A stretch of DNA of 64,000 nt. Source: CAIQPV01 sp963719855. GTDB taxonomy: Bacteria > Pseudomonadota > Gammaproteobacteria > Burkholderiales > Gallionellaceae. The position numbers and the translations under genes were made by a program. How positions within the stretch are numbered: the stretch's first letter is position 1; each line of letters begins with the position of its first letter. A model generated the notes under the pieces. The model saw only the letters and a list, made by a program, of their open reading frames with translations. It was not told the DNA's origin and ran no database searches. The DNA lies in contig CAVRDK010000005.1 in the NCBI GenBank assembly GCA_963719855.1, forward strand, positions 1 to 64,000. Direction: 5' to 3'. This document shows positions 58,205 through 64,000 of the stretch, one piece after another.

Positions 58205-60736
58205 TTAATTAAAAATCTTCTCGGCTGATGGCTGTTCGGCAGGAGCGAATGACTCGGCACCCCAGATTTTTTCGGCGTACTGCATGATGGTGCGGTCGCT
58301 AGAAAATTTACCCATATTGGCGACGTTCAAGATGGCTTTTTTTATCCACATATCCGGATTCCTGTACGCGGTCTCTACTTCTTTCTGACAGGAAATATAA
58401 GATTCGTAATCCGCAAGCAGAAGATAGTGATCCCCATGCGCAAGAAGCGTATCGACTATCGGTCTGAACCGATCCGGCTCGTCGGGCGAGAAGAAACCGG
58501 AAGCGATCATGTCGAGCACCCCGCGTAATTCATGATTTGTGTGGTAATAATCCAGAGGGCAATAGCCGTTGTGTTTCACCCTTTCGACTTCCTTTGCATC
58601 CAGGCCGAAGATGAAAATATTGTCCGTTCCAACTTCCTGCATAATCTCGATGTTTGCCCCGTCCAAGGTTCCGATGGTTAGGGCGCCATTCAAGGCCAGC
58701 TTCATGTTCCCGGTGCCCGAGGCTTCGGTTCCTGCGGTGGATATCTGCTCGGAAAGGTCTGCTGCGGGAACGATGCTTTCAGCCGTGGTAACGCCGTAAT
58801 TGGGCATAAAAACCACTTTCAGGCGATTCGCTACGGACGGATCATTGTTGACGATATCGGCGACATCGTTGATGAGTTTGATGATGAGCTTGGCCATGAC
58901 GTAACCAGGCGCCGCCTTGCCGCCGAAAATCACCGTGCGCGGCACGGTGTCTTCGCCGTTGCGGATGCGGTTGTATAACGACACCACATGCAGGATATTC
59001 AGCAACTGCCGCTTGTATTCGTGTATCCGTTTGATCTGGATATCGAAAAGGGAGTTGACGTCAATATCGATGTCCAGCCTTTGCTTCAGCATTGCGGCAA
59101 AGCGTTCCTTGTTGGCGCGTTTGATATCTGCAAACTCCTTGCGGAATGAAGCATCCTCGGCAAGCGGAATCAGGCGCTTCAACTGACTCAAATCCTTGAT
59201 CCAGCCATCGCCGATTCTGGAGGTGATTAGCGACGACAACAGCGGATTAGCCTGGTTCAGCCAGCGGCGTGGTGTGATGCCGTTGGTCATGTTGATGATC
59301 TTGCCCGGATAAAAACGGTCGAAGTCGGCAAAAATGGTTTGCTTCATGAGCTCGGTGTGAATTTGCGCCACGCCATTCACTTTGTGACTGCCGACGATGG
59401 CCAGATGCGCCATGCGGATGCGTTTGCCTTCGCTTCCGCTCTCATCAACGATGGACATGCGGCGCAGTATTCCGGTGTCGCCCGGATAACGGTGCATGAC
59501 ATCTTTCAGAAAACGGTGGTTAATTTCGTAAATGATTTGCAAGTGGCGCGGCAAGATGCGCTCGAACATATCCACCGGCCATGTTTCAAGTGCTTCTGGC
59601 ATCAGGGTGTGGTTGGTGTAGGCGAACACACTGGTAGTAATGTCCCACGCCTTCTCCCATCCCATATGGTGCAAATCCACCAGTACATGCATCAGTTCGG
59701 CAATGGCGATGGATGGGTGGGTGTCGTTCAACTGGATGGCGACTTTGTCGGGAAATGCATCGAAGTTTTTATGATATCTTTGATAGTGTCCAAGGATGTC
59801 TTGCAGTGAAGCACATACCAGGAAGTATTGCTGCTTCAGGCGCAACTCGTGCCCGACTGCGGTGGAATCGTCCGGATAAAGCACTTTGGAGAGATTTTCC
59901 GACTCGTTCTTTTTCTCCACCGCCTTGATGTAATTGCCTTCGTTGAAATAACGCAAATCGAAATCGCGGGTTGCATGGGCAGACCAAAGCCGCATATTGT
60001 TGACGGTCTTGGTGGCATAGCCCGGTATCGGATTGTCGTAGGCCATCGCCAATACATCATCGGAGTCCACCCAATGATGCCTCCGTATTCCTTCATCGTC
60101 TTCGTGCGTGATCACCTTACCGTTGAACTTGACATGGTAAAGGACTTCGGGACGCGGGAATTCCCAAGGATTGCCATAACGCAACCAGTTGTCGGGATGC
60201 TCGATCTGCCTGCCGTTCTCAATGCGTTGCGAGAACATGCCGTATTCGTAGCGAATGCCGAAGCCGTGACCGGGAAGATTGAGCGTTGCCATGGAATCCA
60301 GGAAGCAGGCCGCAAGCCGGCCCAGCCCGCCGTTTCCCAGTGCGGCATCGTGTTCCATTTCTTTGACTTCATCCAGATTGATGTCTAATTCTTCCAACGC
60401 CTCACGAAAATCCTGATCAAAACCCAGGTTGTGCAGGCTGTTCATCAGCGTGCGACCCATCAGGAATTCCATCGAGAAATAATATATCCGCTTCGCATCA
60501 TGGATGTGATAGTTGCGCTTGGTTTCAATGCGGCGCTTGATCAGGTGGTTTCTCGCCACATAGGCTGCCGTATAAAACCAGTCGCGCTCGGTAGCGGCCC
60601 GATGATCTTTACCCACGGCATTGGTTAAATGCTCGGAGAGGGATTGTTTGAGAGCCACGGTATTTAGAACAGTATTGTCGTGTGCAACGGTAGATTTATC
60701 CGGATTGCTTGACACGAGTTCTATAGGCTTATTCAT
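58205..60736 (-). CDS. glgP: Glycogen/maltodextrin phosphorylase
   Basis: GlgP releases glucose 1-phosphate from alpha-1,4-glucans. ATG 60736 (MNKPIELVSSNPDKSTVAHD) follows AGGATAAAG and gives 843 residues. An extension to 60802 lacks a better site. The pyridoxal-phosphate lysine is in EASGTGNMKLALNGALTIGT (around residue 680). Also visible are DAKRIYYFSMEFLMGRTL and GNGGLGRLAACFLDSMATL. It is the first gene of the glgP-xfp-ackA-tal series. Confidence 0.96.
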   Translation of the reverse strand: MNKPIELVSSNPDKSTVAHDNTVLNTVALKQSLSEHLTNAVGKDHRAATERDWFYTAAYVARNHLIKRRIETKRNYHIHDAKRIYYFSMEFLMGRTLMNSLHNLGFDQDFREALEELDINLDEVKEMEHDAALGNGGLGRLAACFLDSMATLNLPGHGFGIRYEYGMFSQRIENGRQIEHPDNWLRYGNPWEFPRPEVLYHVKFNGKVITHEDDEGIRRHHWVDSDDVLAMAYDNPIPGYATKTVNNMRLWSAHATRDFDLRYFNEGNYIKAVEKKNESENLSKVLYPDDSTAVGHELRLKQQYFLVCASLQDILGHYQRYHKNFDAFPDKVAIQLNDTHPSIAIAELMHVLVDLHHMGWEKAWDITTSVFAYTNHTLMPEALETWPVDMFERILPRHLQIIYEINHRFLKDVMHRYPGDTGILRRMSIVDESGSEGKRIRMAHLAIVGSHKVNGVAQIHTELMKQTIFADFDRFYPGKIINMTNGITPRRWLNQANPLLSSLITSRIGDGWIKDLSQLKRLIPLAEDASFRKEFADIKRANKERFAAMLKQRLDIDIDVNSLFDIQIKRIHEYKRQLLNILHVVSLYNRIRNGEDTVPRTVIFGGKAAPGYVMAKLIIKLINDVADIVNNDPSVANRLKVVFMPNYGVTTAESIVPAADLSEQISTAGTEASGTGNMKLALNGALTIGTLDGANIEIMQEVGTDNIFIFGLDAKEVERVKHNGYCPLDYYHTNHELRGVLDMIASGFFSPDEPDRFRPIVDTLLAHGDHYLLLADYESYISCQKEVETAYRNPDMWIKKAILNVANMGKFSSDRTIMQYAEKIWGAESFAPAEQPSAEKIFN

Positions 60737-60803
60737 GAGCTTTATCCTGTTAGGCGTATTCAAACTTGAATCCGCATCTTGACTGGCCCATCTTAGTTCC
60801 ACT

Positions 60804-61055
60804 TTGTTTCAGCAATATGAACCATATCCGCGACAACTGATTGGCTCGCGCGTATGGGAGATTACTGACCGTGTCGATCATCAGATGATGAACTATGTGT
60901 TGGTGATGCGAGGGGATGAAGGATTGTTTGTCACGTCAGATCATATGGGCCGGAATAAATTCAGGGACTACATTGATACGATGCATTTGCAAGCCAACTA
61001 TCCTGGCATGCAAGGTGTGGGATTCTCGATTACCCATGGCGGCGGCAGAATTTAA
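60804..61055 (+). pseudogene. Truncated CHASE-domain sensor fragment
   Basis: The 83-codon frame encodes a segment typical of extracellular CHASE sensor domains: YVLVMRGDEGLFVTSDHMGR, FRDYIDTMHLQANYPGMQGV, GFSITH. It stops right after the conserved YPG.QG.GFS stretch. It has no upstream membrane segment, no downstream domain and only a TTG as possible start. It is best read as the remnant of a larger histidine kinase or diguanylate cyclase. The gap 61056-61258 that follows holds no gene. Confidence 0.6.
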
Positions 61056-61258
61056 GCAATGGGAAAAGCAGTGGGAATGTGTGTAACCTCAATATTGCAA
61101 CCGGCGATATACAGTGGTACGCGAGACTGACAAAATTCACAAAAACTTAATGGAGCCATTAACAAATAATTAATACTGGTTATCCACAATGGTTAAAACA
61201 GCCATTTCAAATAGCTGCCATTTATAAAAAGATTATTGCCCATAGGAGGGTGTTCCCA

Positions 61259-63694
61259 ATGAGTATTCGTCATCGCATTACGTTACTGATCGTATTGTCG
61301 TTTCTTGCAATTTTCTCAATTGGTGGCTACGCCATCTTTCAAGCGAGAGTGAATGCTACTGAGGTAAAAAAAGTTACTGAAGGGGTGGTGCCAAGCGCAC
61401 TTGCGTCTGCCGACCTCGTATCGCAGCTAAAAGAGGTGCAACTATTAACTGTAGCATTGGTTTCAGAGCCAGATAATAATCTGGCGGCTCAAACCAAGGA
61501 AAAGCTGACCAACAGTAAAGTAAAACTCCAGGAAGGAGTTGATTTTCAATTAAGGCAAGCTACCGACAAAACTCAACAAGGCTTGGCCCAACAAGTAAAA
61601 GAAGGATTAAGTGACTACTTTGGCGCAATAGATGACACGGTCAAATTCAAGCTTGCCGGACAGTCATCGCTGGCTGAGGCAAGTTATGCTGCTAATGTTG
61701 TAGTTTACCAAAGGGAATTGCAGCAGATTGTTAATACCTTGCGGGTCGAGAAAAGTCGGAGTAAAGACAGTGCAATTTCTGCGCTGAACGAGAATCTATC
61801 GAACACTGCAACAGGCGTATCAGTCGTATCAATCATTACCATAATTGTATTAACCACTTTCGGCATTATTCTTTATCGGCAAATTATTTCTCCCATTAGC
61901 CAGATGCAAGCAATGACGAGCGAGATCGCCACCACTCAGGACTTTACACGCCAGGTTCCCGTCCAGCGTATGGATGAAATAGGTCGATCTATTGTTGCCT
62001 TCAACATGATGATCGACAAGATTCAGGAGAGTTCTGCATTATTAAAGCAGAAGACAACAGATATCCAGACAATGTTGCAAAACATGCCGCAAGGTATTCT
62101 GACAATTACCAATGGCAACAAGGTTCATCCAGAGTATTCGGCCTATCTGGAGACAATTTTTGAAAAGCAAAACATCGTAGGTCACGACGTGATGGATCTC
62201 GTGTTCTCCAATACAAATCTTGGGGTTGACGCCTTGTCACAGATAGAAGCGACAGCAAGTGCTTGTATCGGCGAAGACGTAATGAACTTCGAATTCAACA
62301 AACACCTCCTGGTAGGTGAGATTGAAAAGAAAATGCCAGACGGACGGATAAAGATTCTCGACCTGAACTGGTCACCCATCACAGATGACACAAATAATAT
62401 TGTTCGCCTGATGCTGTGTGTTCGCGATGTCACCGAACTCCGGGAACTGGCGGCTGAGGCAAACAAACAAAAGCGCGAGCTGGAGATTATTGGTGAAATC
62501 CTTGCAATATCGCAGGAGAAGTTCCACGAATTTATCACCTCCTCTCTTAAATTTGTCGACGAAAACGAACTTTTGATTCGTGAAAACCCGGAGCATAATT
62601 CCGAAGCGATTACCAAGTTGTTCCGCAACATGCATACCATCAAAGGCAACGCTCGTACCTATGGCCTACGCCACCTGACCAACATTGTTCATGAAGCAGA
62701 ACAACCTTACGTTGAATTACGCAAACCAAGCCCTGACATTGCATACGATCAGACAACGCTGATGGAAGCATCGTTTTCTGTAAGAGATGTGCTTGAACAT
62801 TACGCCAGAATCAATGAGGTTAGTTTAGGCCGGAAGGGGCCGGGGCGCCGGGGGGGCATTGAGCATTTCCTGATGGTAGACAAGAACCAGATTCAGGAGA
62901 CGATTCGTCGACTGGAGAATGCCAATACCGGCAATCTGCACGAGTTGCTCGCAGTCCACCATGCAGTCCACAAGACCCTGCGTTTAATGGGTACTGAACG
63001 GATCGTCGAGACACTGGAGGGGATTTTTGATTCGTTACCTTCACTGGCTCAGGAACTTGGTAAGGTGCCCCCGATCATTAATGTTCAGGATAATGGATAC
63101 GTTATACGCACTCAAGTCGGTGGCACTCTAAAAAATGTATTCATGCATCTACTCAGGAACTCAATGGATCATGGACTGGAAAGCCCGGAAGAGCGATTGG
63201 AACAGAACAAGCCGACGGCTGGAACGATTCTGCTACAGATGGATGTTCGGGATGGCAAGCTGCAAATCAAGCTTGGCGATGACGGTCGCGGACTTGCTCT
63301 GGCCCGTATACGTAAGACGGCCATAGAAAAAGGGCTGATCAATTCTGATGAGCAACTTGATGACGATGAAATAGCGAACATGATTTTTCGCCCCGGTTTT
63401 TCCACTGCCGAAAAAGTAACAGAAGTTTCAGGGCGTGGTGTCGGCATGGATGCGGTACAGAATTTTGTTAAGAGTGAAAACGGAAAAATAGAAATAAACT
63501 TTAACGATGATAAAGTTGGTGCTGATTTCCGTAAATTCGAAACTATAGTGTATCTGCCAGAGGCTTTATCAGAAAATATTGAGGGGTTCGATTTTCATCC
63601 TCAAGGTGGAACTGAGGAAACTTTAGTAGATATCAAGTTTGATGGAAGAAAAGTATCTTCCAAACAAGCAGGAATTCAGGCTATTCGATCATGA
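61259..63694 (+). CDS. Membrane receptor with HAMP, PAS-like, HPt and CheA-like ATPase modules
   Basis: The ATG lies nine bases after AGGAGG and gives 811 residues. Order of parts: membrane span 8-26, periplasmic helical sensor (about 27-185), second span 187-208, HAMP (209-260), a PAS-like region (270-395), and an HPt domain with the phosphorylatable His459 (MHTIKGNART). A GHKL ATPase of CheA type follows, with the N box HLLRNSMDHGLE, the G boxes DDGRGLAL and GRGVGMDAV. It joins a chemoreceptor-like sensor directly to a CheA-like kinase. CheW-like and receiver domains are not present. It overlaps the next gene by ATGA. Confidence 0.85.
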   Translation: MSIRHRITLLIVLSFLAIFSIGGYAIFQARVNATEVKKVTEGVVPSALASADLVSQLKEVQLLTVALVSEPDNNLAAQTKEKLTNSKVKLQEGVDFQLRQATDKTQQGLAQQVKEGLSDYFGAIDDTVKFKLAGQSSLAEASYAANVVVYQRELQQIVNTLRVEKSRSKDSAISALNENLSNTATGVSVVSIITIIVLTTFGIILYRQIISPISQMQAMTSEIATTQDFTRQVPVQRMDEIGRSIVAFNMMIDKIQESSALLKQKTTDIQTMLQNMPQGILTITNGNKVHPEYSAYLETIFEKQNIVGHDVMDLVFSNTNLGVDALSQIEATASACIGEDVMNFEFNKHLLVGEIEKKMPDGRIKILDLNWSPITDDTNNIVRLMLCVRDVTELRELAAEANKQKRELEIIGEILAISQEKFHEFITSSLKFVDENELLIRENPEHNSEAITKLFRNMHTIKGNARTYGLRHLTNIVHEAEQPYVELRKPSPDIAYDQTTLMEASFSVRDVLEHYARINEVSLGRKGPGRRGGIEHFLMVDKNQIQETIRRLENANTGNLHELLAVHHAVHKTLRLMGTERIVETLEGIFDSLPSLAQELGKVPPIINVQDNGYVIRTQVGGTLKNVFMHLLRNSMDHGLESPEERLEQNKPTAGTILLQMDVRDGKLQIKLGDDGRGLALARIRKTAIEKGLINSDEQLDDDEIANMIFRPGFSTAEKVTEVSGRGVGMDAVQNFVKSENGKIEINFNDDKVGADFRKFETIVYLPEALSENIEGFDFHPQGGTEETLVDIKFDGRKVSSKQAGIQAIRS

Positions 63695-64000
63695 TAGTTG
63701 AGTACATTGCTTGCGCATTGGTTGGAGGCTTGTTCTGTTCAGCCCTTAGCTTTGTCATTCTCGGTTCACGAAATACAAAAATAGTAGCTGGGGTACAGGC
63801 AGACCTTAACGCTCAAATCGCTGCCTTGAACGACACCAATGCTCGCTTGGGTACCGAACTCATTGAGAGCAACGACGCAAGGGGTGCGACTGAATCAAAA
63901 AATGCCGCTCTGCAAGCGGAGGTGGAGGAGTTGGCTGCGACTGTCGATCAATTGAACTCGCGCATTGCAGACATGCAGAACGAAATTGCGAATAGCCTCC
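63691..64000 (+). CDS. Membrane-anchored coiled-coil protein, partial
   Basis: The frame starts at ATG overlapping the receptor kinase stop codon and runs past the window edge (103 codons seen). It has one N-terminal membrane span (about residues 4-23, EYIACALVGGLFCSALSFVI) and then a heptad-rich region (QADLNAQIAALNDTNARLGT, LQAEVEELAATVDQLN) that should form a coiled coil. Translational coupling suggests it works with the upstream kinase, perhaps as a receptor-like or output protein. The domain beyond the edge decides. Confidence 0.7.
   Translation, partial: MIVEYIACALVGGLFCSALSFVILGSRNTKIVAGVQADLNAQIAALNDTNARLGTELIESNDARGATESKNAALQAEVEELAATVDQLNSRIADMQNEIANSL

Overview
The window reads as a chromosomal segment of a betaproteobacterium, most likely a member of the Nitrosomonadales such as the Gallionellaceae. 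This placement is inference from gene order (tRNA-Trp, secE, nusG, rplKAJL, rpoBC, then the str, S10, spc and alpha operons without a break; ppc divergent from hemCDXY; spoT-rpoZ-gmk-yicC) and from protein character, not from a database search. No rRNA, CRISPR array or complete insertion sequence was found.

Positions 1-30,800 (+ strand) hold the transcription and translation core: tRNA-Trp, secE to rpoC, then rpsL-rpsG-fusA-tuf and every S10/spc/alpha gene from rpsJ to rplQ, ending at a strong terminator (30795-30818). Three sigma70-type promoters with the same unusual -10/discriminator (TA[GC]AATGCGCG) start the str, S10 and rplN segments. Most sizeable gaps between rpsL and rpsJ, and those flanking tRNA-Trp and nusG, are filled by palindromic dispersed repeats.

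Positions 31,086-33,564 (- strand) carry thiS-thiG-trmB followed by small accessory genes. Positions 33,893-39,262 form an integrated element at the 3' end of a tRNA-Gly(CCC) gene. It has a direct repeat of the tRNA end at its far side, a P4-type tyrosine integrase, an AlpA-like regulator, winged-helix proteins, a set of CTACG-N5-CGTAG palindromes, TGCCCCC clusters near both ends, and an uncharacterised three-gene unit with two small membrane proteins. This is the least explained part of the window.

Positions 39,491-53,290 return to the core genome: a secreted protein of unknown role, hemY-hemX-hemD-hemC (-) divergent from ppc (+), spoT, rpoZ, gmk, yicC (-), then a PP2C phosphatase and rph (+). 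Rph is bracketed by two nearly identical MITE-like repeats.

Positions 53,644-60,736 (- strand) form a carbon-storage and acetate module, glgP-xfp-ackA-tal. Glycogen would be released as glucose-1-phosphate, sugar phosphates cleaved by phosphoketolase to acetyl phosphate, and ATP made by acetate kinase, with transaldolase reshuffling the sugars. The window ends with a broken CHASE sensor fragment, a membrane receptor fused to HPt and CheA-like ATPase modules, and the start of a membrane-anchored coiled-coil protein that runs off the edge.
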